Assembly (NCBI RefSeq): GCF_042657065.1
Contig: NZ_JBHSNF010000004.1
Location: forward strand, 1 to 64,000
Source: Rhodanobacter ginsengisoli
GTDB taxonomy: Bacteria > Pseudomonadota > Gammaproteobacteria > Xanthomonadales > Rhodanobacteraceae
Reading direction: 5' to 3'
Length of the DNA: 64,000 bases
The stretch's first letter is position 1, and each line of letters starts with the position of its first letter. The translations under genes were made by a program, and so were the position numbers. Below, in pieces: positions 1 to 6,339 of this stretch. Below the pieces are notes generated by a model. The model was not told the origin of the DNA and did not search any database. It saw nothing but the letters and a program-made list of their open reading frames with translations.

Positions 1-184
1 CCAACAAAATCAAAACTCATTACTGACTTTTTTCTTTCATTGGACGCTTGCATTTCTTGGACAGGTCGTAACCCGCCATCGCAAGACGTCCACACAATTC
101 ACCTGCGCACACTGTCAAAGATCAACCACTTGCAACCGATTTCTCGATTACCCCTGAAGACGTTTCGTCCTAGGTGAGCCGCCC
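1..184 (-). other. 5' leader of an rRNA operon (16S gene lies beyond the left edge)
   Basis: Read on the minus strand, this stretch looks like the transcribed leader between an rrn promoter and 16S rRNA. A boxA-like antitermination element, TGATCTTTGACA, is at 113-124. It is followed by a GTGTGG block and then an AT-rich run to the edge. No start of 16S rRNA (AGAGTTTGATC) is visible, so the mature rRNA begins outside the window. No protein gene is credible here. The assignment rests on the promoter, boxA and layout, which resemble leaders of other gammaproteobacterial rrn operons. Confidence 0.6.
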
Positions 185-212
185 ATTCTACATCGCTTTT
201 TGCGACCGTCAA
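185..212 (-). promoter_or_regulatory. Strong sigma-70 promoter, rrn P1-like
   Basis: On the minus strand, a -35 box TTGACG (207-212) and a -10 box TAGAAT (185-190) are separated by 16 bp. A GC-rich discriminator (GGGCGG) follows, typical of stringently controlled stable-RNA promoters. Upstream (213-240) is an A/T-tract segment that could act as an UP element. Transcription would run to the left through the leader. Initiation is expected near 177-179. Confidence 0.7.
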
Positions 213-372
213 CACCCTCGTTGAAAAACTTTCATCGTGGTTCGTTGCGGAGTCCTTCGCGAGAGGGCGTCTCGTCGAAGGGGCGAGAATCATAGCGCCA
301 CACCGCCTCCCTGTGAAGGGGGCACACGAACTTTTCTGTCGTGTGCTGCGGCATGTGATCCTCTATTGCATC

Positions 373-428
373 ACCGCATGCGTGCTCACGCCGTGGCGAG
401 CACGCATGCGGTCAGGTCGAACTGACCG
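373..428. repeat. Two overlapping hairpins, one a perfect 15-bp inverted repeat
   Basis: The arms ACCGCATGCGTGCTC (373-387) and GAGCACGCATGCGGT (398-412) form a perfect 15-bp stem with a 10-nt loop. A second stem, CGGTCAG (409-415) with CTGACCG (422-428), shares four bases with the first, so only one can form fully at a time. There is no T-run on either side. The element lies between a small minus-strand gene (495-689) and the rrn promoter. It could end transcription of that gene or insulate the rrn operon. The rest of 241-494 holds nothing recognisable. Confidence 0.6.
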
Positions 429-494
429 AAATCGCCAGGCTGGGCGTCTTTGCCGCCAAAGTGCGCCCCGCGCTTGACTGGCACGCCTGGATCG

Positions 495-689
495 TCACGC
501 CCCGGAGCGTCCTGTCGGTGCAATGCAGGGAATCGACGGATAGCCAGGTGACGGCGTCGAAGCGCGATGGGCGGACTGGGCTGCCGGATCACGATCCGCC
601 AGCAGACCGACCCGATAGGGAATCAATTCTTCGGGGCGCAGGTTTTCCAATGCGTCCCAGTCGTCTTCAAAGGGGATGAACTGTTGCAT
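495..689 (-). CDS. Small hypothetical protein, possibly frameshifted at its C-terminus
   Basis: A 64-residue protein of unknown function. The start is well supported: AAGGAG lies 6 nt before the ATG. The N-terminus (MQQFIPFEDDWDALENL, then RPEELIPYRVG) is acidic and looks like genuine coding sequence. After about residue 30 the composition drifts to Ser/Pro/Ala-rich. An alternative frame stays open from 592 down to 386 and ends FGQFDLTACVLATA. The C-terminal half may therefore be altered by a frameshift, or the protein may simply be short. The neighbouring rubredoxin gene runs the same way 111 bp upstream. I do not recognise a domain. Confidence 0.45.
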   Translation of the reverse strand: MQQFIPFEDDWDALENLRPEELIPYRVGLLADRDPAAQSAHRASTPSPGYPSIPCIAPTGRSGA

Positions 690-800
690 GGGATGCTCCT
701 TGAGAATGGCGCGTCACCGGATGGTGCGCAGGAACATCAAAGCAGGCGGCCCGGCCAATACGCCGGCAAGATCGGGCCGTTTGCTGGCGGACGTGGGCGC

Positions 801-998
801 TCAGTCGAGTTCGATCATCTCGAAATCGTCCTTGGTGGTGCCGCAGTCCGGACAGGTCCAGGTGTCGGGCACATCCTCCCAGCGCGTGCCGGCGGCAATG
901 CCTTCATCGGGCACGCCCACAGCCTCGTCATAGATATAGCCGCAGACGACGCACATCCATTTGCGCAAGGCGGTGGTTTCGGTGGAACTCTGGCTCAT
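801..998 (-). CDS. Rubredoxin
   Basis: A 65-residue soluble one-iron electron carrier. The four iron-binding cysteines are in the two usual knuckles, CVVCGY near the N-terminus and CPDCGT near the C-terminus. The rubredoxin core (YIYDEAVGVPDEGIAAGT, then WEDVPDTWTCPDC) is intact. Length is normal for the family. The ATG at 998 is preferred over one 36 bp upstream because the protein then begins just before the conserved KWMCVVCGY block. The gene is divergent from thiE-hemL, with about 110 bp between. The redox partner cannot be told from the neighbourhood. Confidence 0.93.
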   Translation of the reverse strand: MSQSSTETTALRKWMCVVCGYIYDEAVGVPDEGIAAGTRWEDVPDTWTCPDCGTTKDDFEMIELD

Positions 999-1109
999 GG
1001 TCGGACTTCTTCGGATCACAATGGAATGGGACATTCTCTCAACTCATCCGACAATACGAAAGCATGGCGACGTCATCAGCTCGCCAGCGACAGCTCCGGA
1101 GATCAGCCA

Positions 1110-1748
1110 TTGAAAGTCCATGCTTCACTCACAGGCGGCGGCCTCTACGCGATTACAGACGGGCCGCGCCCGGATTTGCTGGATGTTGCCGCGATGGCCC
1201 TGGCCGGTGGCGCCCGCCTGCTGCAATACCTCGACGAGGGAACTGACGCGCCCCGGCGTCATGCGGAGGCCGCGGCACTCCTGCAACTGTGCCGCGCCCA
1301 CGGCGTGCCCCTGATCATTCATGAAGACATCCCGCTGGCCCGGTCGGTCGGTGCCGACGGAGTACACCTCTCGAACGCCGCGGATGGCCTGGATGCAGCG
1401 CGCGCCTCGCTCGGGACCGACGCGATCATCGGGGTGGCATGCCGCGATTCGCTGGACAGCGCCCGCATGGCAGCACGCGCTGGCGCCAGTTACGTCTCCT
1501 TCGGTGCGTTCTTTGCCTCGCCCACCAAGCCGCTGGCCCCGCGTGCGCCGCTCGATCTGCTGCGGCAAAGTGCTGCGCTTGGTGTACCGCGGGTGGCGAT
1601 CGGCGGCATCACACCGGACAATGCACGTCCCCTCGTCGAAGCGGGCGCCGAGTTTCTCGCCGCCATTTCCTCCGTGTTCGGTGCCATCGACGCGCGCCAT
1701 TCAGCCCAACGCTTCGCTCACCTTTATGCCCAGCCACTGAGAAACTGA
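1110..1748 (+). CDS. thiE: Thiamine-phosphate synthase-like protein with altered phosphate-binding motif
   Basis: A 212-residue TIM-barrel protein of the ThiE family, which joins HMP-pyrophosphate and thiazole phosphate to give thiamine phosphate. Family landmarks are clear: GLYAITDG, GADGVHL, GASYVSFGAFFASPTKP and VAIGGITPDNA. The start is taken as TTG at 1110, with GGAG about 9 nt upstream. The stop overlaps the hemL start (TGATG), so the two are translationally coupled. Oddity: the usual QYR(D/N)K motif reads QYLDE (39-43), and the usual INDD reads IHED (70-73). The Arg and Lys that hold pyrophosphate in B. subtilis ThiE are therefore missing. It may have changed activity or may be a paralogue. 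The symbol is assigned on homology only. Confidence 0.85.
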   Translation: MKVHASLTGGGLYAITDGPRPDLLDVAAMALAGGARLLQYLDEGTDAPRRHAEAAALLQLCRAHGVPLIIHEDIPLARSVGADGVHLSNAADGLDAARASLGTDAIIGVACRDSLDSARMAARAGASYVSFGAFFASPTKPLAPRAPLDLLRQSAALGVPRVAIGGITPDNARPLVEAGAEFLAAISSVFGAIDARHSAQRFAHLYAQPLRN

Positions 1749-3031
1749 TGACCACCAATCATGAACTCTTCCAGCGCGCCCGCCAGCTGATGCCCGGTGG
1801 CGTGAACTCGCCGGTTCGCGCGTTCAAGTCGGTCGGCGGCGAACCGTTTTTCACGGCACGTGCGGACGGCGCCTGCCTGTGGGATGTGGAGGGCAAGCGC
1901 TATATCGACTATGTGGGGTCATGGGGACCGATGATCGTCGGCCACAATCATCCCGCCGTGCGCGAGGCGGTCGAGCGCGCAGTAAAGGACGGACTCTCGT
2001 TCGGAACACCGTGCGCCGCCGAGATCAGCATGGCCGAGACCCTCGGCCGGCTTGTCCCGTCGATGGAAATGGTGCGCATGGTCAACTCCGGCACCGAGGC
2101 CACCATGTCGGCGATCCGGCTCGCCCGCGGCGCGACCGGTCGCAGCAAGATCGTGAAGTTCGAAGGCTGCTACCACGGCCACGGCGACAGTTTCCTGGTC
2201 AAGGCGGGATCCGGCGCGCTGACGTTCGGCGTGCCCACGTCGCCGGGCGTTCCGAAGGAGAATGCCGACCTCACGCTGACCCTGCCATACAACGATAGCG
2301 ATGCGGCGAAAGCGCTGTTTGCCGAACAGGGCCCCGAGATCGCCGCACTGATCATCGAGCCGGTCGCCGGCAACATGAACTGCATACCTCCGGTGGACGG
2401 CTACCTGCAGGCTCTGCGCGAACTGTGCACGCAGTCCGGTGCCCTGCTCATTTTCGATGAAGTGATGACCGGCTTCCGCGTCGCGCTCGGTGGCGCACAG
2501 GCCTATTACGGAGTGACTCCCGACCTGACCACGTTCGGCAAGATCATCGGTGGTGGCATGCCGGTCGGCGCCTACGGCGGCCGGCGTGACCTGATGGAGC
2601 AGATCGCCCCGGCCGGACCGATCTACCAGGCCGGAACCCTCAGCGGCAATCCGGTGGCGATGGCGGCTGGCCTGGCGATGCTGGAACTGGTCCAGGCCCC
2701 TGGCTTCCACGAGCAGCTGGCCGCACGCACGTGCCTGCTCGTCGACGGCCTGCAGTCGGCGGCCGATGCCAGCGGCATCGCGTTCACGACCAACGCCGTC
2801 GGGGGCATGTTCGGCCTGTTTTTCGGCGCCGCGAAAGTGGATACGTACGCCAAGGCCGTGGAATGCGACAGCGCGTCGTTCAATCGCTTTTTCCACGCCA
2901 TGCTCGAGCGTGGCGTGTATCTGGCACCGTCGGCGTTCGAGGCCGGTTTCATGTCGAGCGCGCATGACGACGACGTGATTGCGCAGACGATCGCTGCCGC
3001 GCGTGAAGCCTTCAGGACGTTGGCGGCATGA
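1748..3031 (+). CDS. hemL: Glutamate-1-semialdehyde 2,1-aminomutase
   Basis: A 427-residue PLP enzyme that makes 5-aminolevulinate from glutamate-1-semialdehyde in the C5 route of tetrapyrrole synthesis. The PLP lysine is K265 in TFGKIIGGGMPVGAYGG, the same position as in E. coli HemL. Other landmarks are MPGGVNSPVRAF at the N-terminus, NSGTEATMSAIRLAR, CYHGHGDS and FDEVMTGFR. Length is normal. The start codon overlaps the thiE stop by one base. The 166 bp that follow hold no gene. Confidence 0.97.
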   Translation: MTTNHELFQRARQLMPGGVNSPVRAFKSVGGEPFFTARADGACLWDVEGKRYIDYVGSWGPMIVGHNHPAVREAVERAVKDGLSFGTPCAAEISMAETLGRLVPSMEMVRMVNSGTEATMSAIRLARGATGRSKIVKFEGCYHGHGDSFLVKAGSGALTFGVPTSPGVPKENADLTLTLPYNDSDAAKALFAEQGPEIAALIIEPVAGNMNCIPPVDGYLQALRELCTQSGALLIFDEVMTGFRVALGGAQAYYGVTPDLTTFGKIIGGGMPVGAYGGRRDLMEQIAPAGPIYQAGTLSGNPVAMAAGLAMLELVQAPGFHEQLAARTCLLVDGLQSAADASGIAFTTNAVGGMFGLFFGAAKVDTYAKAVECDSASFNRFFHAMLERGVYLAPSAFEAGFMSSAHDDDVIAQTIAAAREAFRTLAA

Positions 3032-3197
3032 GTCCCGACGAGTAGTACAGGGATCGGCGGCGCATGAACTCGATGGCATGCGCCGCCGTCACCTGTGTCG
3101 CACGATGGCCATCGGCTCGCTGTCTGCCTGTCGACCCGCGATCCGCGGATGCCATTCAAGACCGCACGTCGCCGCCACCGGTGGCGACGACGGGGGT

Positions 3198-3617
3198 TTA
3201 CCAGCTTCCCGTGTTCGGCATGGACGCCCACGGTTCCCGCGCCGGCAGGCGGCCGTCCTGCAGCAGCTCGATCGAGATCAGGTCGGGCGAACGGACAAAC
3301 GCCATGTGCCCATCGCGCGGCGGCCGATGGATGGTGTAGCCCATCGCCAGCAATCGCGAGCAGGTGGCGTAGATGTCGTCGACCCGAAACGCAAGATGGC
3401 CGAAGTTTCGCGCCGAACCGTAGTCTTCCTGCGAACCCCAGTTGAAGGTCAGCTCGATCTCTGCGTCGGGGCTGTCCGGGGCGGAGAGGAACACCAGCGT
3501 GTACTTGCCCTCGGGCACTTCGGTGCGCCGGACTTCGTTCAGCCCGAGTCCTTCGCAATAGAAGCGCAGCGAGGCGTCGAGATCGCGCACGCGGACCATG
3601 CTGTGGAGATATTTCAT
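3198..3617 (-). CDS. gloA: Glyoxalase I-type (VOC) protein
   Basis: A 139-residue vicinal-oxygen-chelate protein close to lactoylglutathione lyase, which isomerises the methylglyoxal-glutathione hemithioacetal. The two beta-alpha-beta-beta-beta modules are visible. The four metal ligands line up with E. coli GloA: H5 (YLHSMVRV), E in IELTFNWG, H in NFGHLAFRVDD and E in ISIELLQDG. The ATG at 3617 gives an N-terminus that begins right at the first metal ligand, as in the family. An in-frame upstream ATG at 3686 would add 23 residues with no family match. The gene stands alone, downstream of the HIT-argD pair on the same strand. Confidence 0.88.
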   Translation of the reverse strand: MKYLHSMVRVRDLDASLRFYCEGLGLNEVRRTEVPEGKYTLVFLSAPDSPDAEIELTFNWGSQEDYGSARNFGHLAFRVDDIYATCSRLLAMGYTIHRPPRDGHMAFVRSPDLISIELLQDGRLPAREPWASMPNTGSW

Positions 3618-3698
3618 GCGGATACCGTCCTGAATGTCGTTCGAAACATGGTACTTGGTGAGAACAGCGTACCCCGCCGGCATCACGGAAATCCCGAG

Positions 3699-4130
3699 TC
3701 AGGACTGCAGCCGGGAGCGCAACGAGCGGGCCATCGCTTCGAGCTCTTCGGCTCCGGTGCATGGCGGCGAACCCTGCGGATAGACGCGCAGTAGGCCATC
3801 GCCTGGACGGCGCGGGTGCACATGCAGGTGGAAGTGCAGCACCTCCTGTCCGCCGGCCTCGCCGTTGGACTGCCAGAGATTGAGGCCCGGGACGTGGTAC
3901 GCCTCGCGCAAGGCTCGGGCCACGCGCACGGCAACCTGCATCACTCCGGCCGCCTCGCCGTCATCGAGCGCATAGAGGTCCGGCACATGCTTGCGCGGTA
4001 CCACCAGCACATGCCCTGGCACTGCCTGACGCAGATCCATGAACGCCAGCACCTTGCCGTCATCGTGGATCACGCTGGCCGGTGCGTCTCCGGCAGCAAT
4101 GGCACAGAATGGACAGGCTGCTGCAGTCAT
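3699..4130 (-). CDS. HIT family nucleotide-binding protein
   Basis: A 143-residue histidine-triad protein, a family of nucleotidyl hydrolases and transferases acting on nucleoside monophosphate adducts. The catalytic triad is in HFHLHVHPR, about 40 residues from the C-terminus. An N-terminal CPFCAIAAGD segment is typical of the HIT branch and may bind zinc together with a downstream His. GHVLVVPRKHVPDLY is the other conserved block. Its start overlaps the argD stop by 4 bp (ATGA), so it is probably co-transcribed behind argD. The substrate is not evident. Confidence 0.9.
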   Translation of the reverse strand: MTAAACPFCAIAAGDAPASVIHDDGKVLAFMDLRQAVPGHVLVVPRKHVPDLYALDDGEAAGVMQVAVRVARALREAYHVPGLNLWQSNGEAGGQEVLHFHLHVHPRRPGDGLLRVYPQGSPPCTGAEELEAMARSLRSRLQS

Positions 4131-5353
4131 GTCCCGACAAAATCGGCCAGGGCGTCACGGAGCCGGTCCAGGCCATCGGCCAGTTCCTCGCCGGTGATGG
4201 TCAGTGGCGGCACGAAGCGCAACACGTCCGGGCCGGCCTGCAGCAGCAGCAGGCCATGCGTTGCGGCGTGATCGAGTATCTCGCCGGCCCTGCCCTTCCA
4301 GGCATCGGCGAGCACGGCGCCGATCATCAGGCCGCGACCGCGGACCTCAGCAAACAGCTGCCGAGAGTGGTCGATCCGCGACAGGCCCGCGCGGAGGTCT
4401 TCCGCCTGTCGCCGCACATTCATCAGCACGGCTGGCGAAGCGAGTTTGGCCAGTGCCACGCGAGCCACCGCGGCAGCCATGGGGTTGCCACCGAAGGTCG
4501 TGCCATGGGCGCCGTACTGCATGACCTGGGCGACCTTCGGCCCGGCCAGCATCGCGCCGATCGGAAAACCGCAACCAAGTGCCTTGGCCAAAGTCACGAT
4601 GTCCGGCACCAGATCATCCTGGGTGTGCGCGAACAGCGTGCCGGTACGACCCATGCCGCACTGGATCTCGTCCAGCACCAGCAAGGCGTCGTAGGTATCG
4701 CAAAGCTCGCGTACGCGCCTGAGGAATCCCGGCGCGGCCGGCAGGACGCCACCCTCACCCTGCACCGGTTCGACCATAACCGCAGCGATGCCGCCTTCCG
4801 CGAATGCCGCTTCCAGCGCCTCGACGTCATTGAAATCGAGGTAGCGGAAGCCGCCAGGCAGCGGCTCATAACCCTCCTGGTATTTCGGTTGCGCGGTGGC
4901 GGTCACCGTGGCCAGCGTGCGGCCATGAAATGAACCTCTGAAGGTGACGATGGTGCGCTGCTCCGGCACTCGCCCTTTCGACGCCGCCCACTTGCGCACG
5001 AGCTTGATCGCCGCCTCGTTCGCCTCCGCCCCGGAGTTGCACAGGAACACCCGTTCGGCAAACCCCGAAGCCGCCACCAGTTCCTCGGCCAGCCGCAGCG
5101 GTGGCTCGGTATAGAAGACATTGCTGGCATGCCACAGCTTGTGCGCCTGCCGGGTCAACGCATCCAGCAGATCCGGGTCCTGATGGCCGAGCGCGTTCAC
5201 CGCGATACCGGCGCCGAAGTCGACGTAATCGCGCCCCAGCGTGTCCCAGACACGAGCCCCCTTGCCGTGATCGAGTACCAGTTCGCGGGGCTTGTACACC
5301 GGAAGCCAATAGCGTTTGCCGAGATCGATAAGGCTGGTGTCGTGCGCTGGCAT
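4127..5353 (-). CDS. argD: Acetylornithine/succinyldiaminopimelate aminotransferase family
   Basis: A 408-residue class-III PLP aminotransferase. ArgD makes N-acetylornithine in arginine synthesis and often serves in lysine synthesis too. K257 (VTLAKALGCGFPIGAML) is the Schiff-base lysine. Other landmarks are FCNSGAEANEAAIKL, FHGRTLATV, VEPVQGEGGV, LDEIQCGMGRTG and GTTFGGNPMAAA. The ATG at 5353 starts MPAHDTSLIDLGKRYWLPVY, matching family N-termini. The open frame continues upstream for almost 600 bp, but that part overlaps the sigma-54 island and lacks family features. In the succinylornithine branch the same fold is used for arginine breakdown, so the exact substrate is open. Confidence 0.93.
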   Translation of the reverse strand: MPAHDTSLIDLGKRYWLPVYKPRELVLDHGKGARVWDTLGRDYVDFGAGIAVNALGHQDPDLLDALTRQAHKLWHASNVFYTEPPLRLAEELVAASGFAERVFLCNSGAEANEAAIKLVRKWAASKGRVPEQRTIVTFRGSFHGRTLATVTATAQPKYQEGYEPLPGGFRYLDFNDVEALEAAFAEGGIAAVMVEPVQGEGGVLPAAPGFLRRVRELCDTYDALLVLDEIQCGMGRTGTLFAHTQDDLVPDIVTLAKALGCGFPIGAMLAGPKVAQVMQYGAHGTTFGGNPMAAAVARVALAKLASPAVLMNVRRQAEDLRAGLSRIDHSRQLFAEVRGRGLMIGAVLADAWKGRAGEILDHAATHGLLLLQAGPDVLRFVPPLTITGEELADGLDRLRDALADFVGT

Positions 5354-5492
5354 GGATATTCCGTACGGTGATCGGCTGCTCGGCTGGCCGGCGTGAAGAC
5401 GGATCCAGGCTTCGCCAATTATCCATCGTAATTGCTGCCGGATGGCTTTGGACAGGGCCTGGTACCCGGCCGCTGTATACCGGGACTTCCGC

Positions 5493-5510
5493 TGTAACAA
5501 CCCTGTTACA
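5493..5510. promoter_or_regulatory. Palindrome 1, TGTAAC-N6-GTTACA (candidate enhancer site)
   Basis: A perfect inverted repeat, TGTAAC aaccct GTTACA, centred at 5501.5. The same element, with one change, recurs 81 bp downstream at 5574-5591. Both lie upstream of the sigma-54 promoter at 5656-5671, at about -180 from its expected start. A pair of such sites is what a bacterial enhancer-binding protein needs. The arms also resemble the TyrR/PhhR box (TGTAAA-N6-TTTACA), itself the site of an activator of this class. The site is also 140 bp upstream of argD, so a role there cannot be excluded. Confidence 0.55.
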
Positions 5511-5573
5511 CCCGGCGGGGACCGCGGCGTGGCGCGCGGCGAGCCACCAGCGCGCGGAAAGCCCGGCTTCTCT

Positions 5574-5591
5574 TGTAAATGCGGTGTTACA
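5574..5591. promoter_or_regulatory. Palindrome 2, TGTAAA-N6-GTTACA (candidate enhancer site)
   Basis: TGTAAA tgcggt GTTACA, the second copy of the element at 5493-5510, with 11 of 12 arm bases identical. It is centred at 5582.5, about 100 bp upstream of the expected sigma-54 transcription start. Two spaced dimer sites 81 bp apart upstream of a -24/-12 promoter fit cooperative binding by a sigma-54 activator. The activator encoded at 6340-7782 is the obvious candidate, but nothing in the sequence proves the pairing. Confidence 0.55.
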
Positions 5592-5655
5592 GACAGCGCG
5601 CGTGCGACATGACGCCTTCGGCCGCCAATCCCTGCTGCAGCCTCATTTGCCGGTA

Positions 5656-5671
5656 TTGGCATGGCACTTGC
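5656..5671 (+). promoter_or_regulatory. Sigma-54 (RpoN) promoter, -24/-12
   Basis: TTGGCATGGCACTTGC contains the invariant GG (5658-5659) and GC (5670-5671) dinucleotides exactly 10 bp apart. It matches the consensus YTGGCACG-N4-TTGC at all but one of the defined positions (T for C at position 7). Transcription would start near 5683, running right. A ribosome-binding sequence GAGGGG (5693-5698) and an ATG at 5705 follow at once. No other gene reads rightwards from here before the hairpin cluster at 5934-6060. Confidence 0.6.
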
Positions 5672-5723
5672 CACTACTTCGGCATGGAACACGAGGGGAC
5701 ACCCATGGACCATCCACTCGCAC

Positions 5724-5900
5724 ATGCTGCCTGCCGTCAGGTCAGGGGTGGCCCTGCTGGCGGCAGGCCTGCTGGCGCTTCCCGCCGCGGCATGGGCCGC
5801 CGATGCGCACAAGGCAGTGCAGCTGGCGGACCCGCTCGATGGCGGTACCGCAACCCGCACCAGTGGTGGTACCAGCGCTGGCATTAAAGGAATGGAGTGA
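5724..5900 (+). CDS. Putative secreted micropeptide, start region out of frame
   Basis: The frame from ATG 5724 gives 58 residues: a basic start (MLPAVRSG), a hydrophobic core (VALLAAGLLALPAAAWA) and a consensus signal-peptidase site (AWA|AD). A hydrophilic mature peptide of about 33 residues would be released, rich in Gly, Thr and Ala and ending GIKGME. It has no cysteine and no recognised domain. The good ribosome-binding site (GAGGGG, 5693-5698) instead serves ATG 5705, which reads MDHPLAHAACRQV in another frame. A tandem GTCAG GTCAG at 5736-5745 separates the two frames, and one more copy would fuse them exactly. It could be a phase-variable, damaged or weakly translated gene. Confidence 0.4.
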   Translation: MLPAVRSGVALLAAGLLALPAAAWAADAHKAVQLADPLDGGTATRTSGGTSAGIKGME

Positions 5901-5933
5901 ATGGAGTAAATCAAGAGGGCATGGAAGCTCTGC

Positions 5934-6060
5934 ATCGGCCAGTGACGGCCGATAACTCATGCAGCCGTGCAAGCGGCCAATGAGGGCGGTAACCCGGCAT
6001 CCTGTAGCCGGGCACCTACGGAACCCCCCGGCTCGTCCCCTGCGGGCCGGGGGTCTTCCC
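5934..6060 (+). ncRNA. Structured RNA: three hairpins plus terminator, class unknown
   Basis: Four stems follow in close order. A: ATCGGCC (5934-5940) with GGCCGAT (5947-5953). B: CTCAT (5956-5960) with ATGAG (5980-5984), enclosing GCCG (5964-5967) with CGGC (5974-5977). C: GGT-aa-CCCGGC (5988-5998) with GCCGGG-c-ACC (6007-6016). D: CCCCCGGC (6025-6032) with GCCGGGGG (6046-6053), then a pyrimidine tail ending CTTT. D looks like an intrinsic terminator with a weak T-run. A 20-residue frame beginning at 5921 overlaps A and B. The set could be the 3' part of the sigma-54 transcript, a riboswitch whose gene was lost, or a small RNA. It matches no class I know. Confidence 0.45.
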
Positions 6061-6148
6061 TTTGCATGGAATAGAGACACTTCGTTGGAATCGTGGGGAG
6101 AATCCTCCTTGCGGGCGCGCCGCGAGAATCTCAGTCTCGACGGCAAGA

Positions 6149-6321
6149 TCGCTGCGCTGGCGACGGCTCAAGCCGTTCGAGATATTCGCCGACATGATCG
6201 AACGTCACTGGGATGGCATTGCCGCCTGCTGCCATCGCGAAAACAAGGTCTCGCCCGGCCTTCTCGAAAGACTCAACAACAATATCCGCGCCTGAAGTTG
6301 CTCACCCGCATGCCGCCGTAA
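6149..6321 (+). pseudogene. Remnant of an ISL3-family transposase (C-terminal end)
   Basis: From 6149 the reading SLRWRRLKPFEIFADMIERH, then WDGIAACCHRENKVSPGLLERLNNNIRA, matches the C-terminal catalytic end of ISL3-type DDE transposases, including the E of the GLxExxNN motif. The frame then stops. The typical last segment (LRLKLLTRMPP) appears straight after in another frame, ending at 6321. The part that normally lies between the two, around RRAYGLRDEEY, is missing, so a short internal deletion joined them. No upstream transposase sequence, inverted repeat or direct repeat is visible. This is a dead insertion scar beside the sigma-54 activator gene. Confidence 0.75.
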
Positions 6322-6339
6322 CTGTGAAATCGGATGAAT

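Noticed and set aside
237..425. Small plus-strand open frame near the left edge
   Set aside because: It overlaps the rrn upstream region and the large inverted repeat, and lacks a ribosome site or coding character.
5493..5591. Palindromes as ArgR boxes for argD
   Set aside because: TGTAAC-N6-GTTACA does not match the ArgR consensus (TGAAT-type arms). The pairing and position relative to the -24/-12 promoter suit an enhancer-binding protein better, although some effect on argD remains possible.
5956..6024. Possible c-di-GMP-I (GEMM) riboswitch
   Set aside because: GTAGCCGGG near 6004 looks like part of the second GEMM hairpin, but the hallmark GCAAAGCC and the tetraloop/receptor order are absent. 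Kept only as an unclassified structured RNA.
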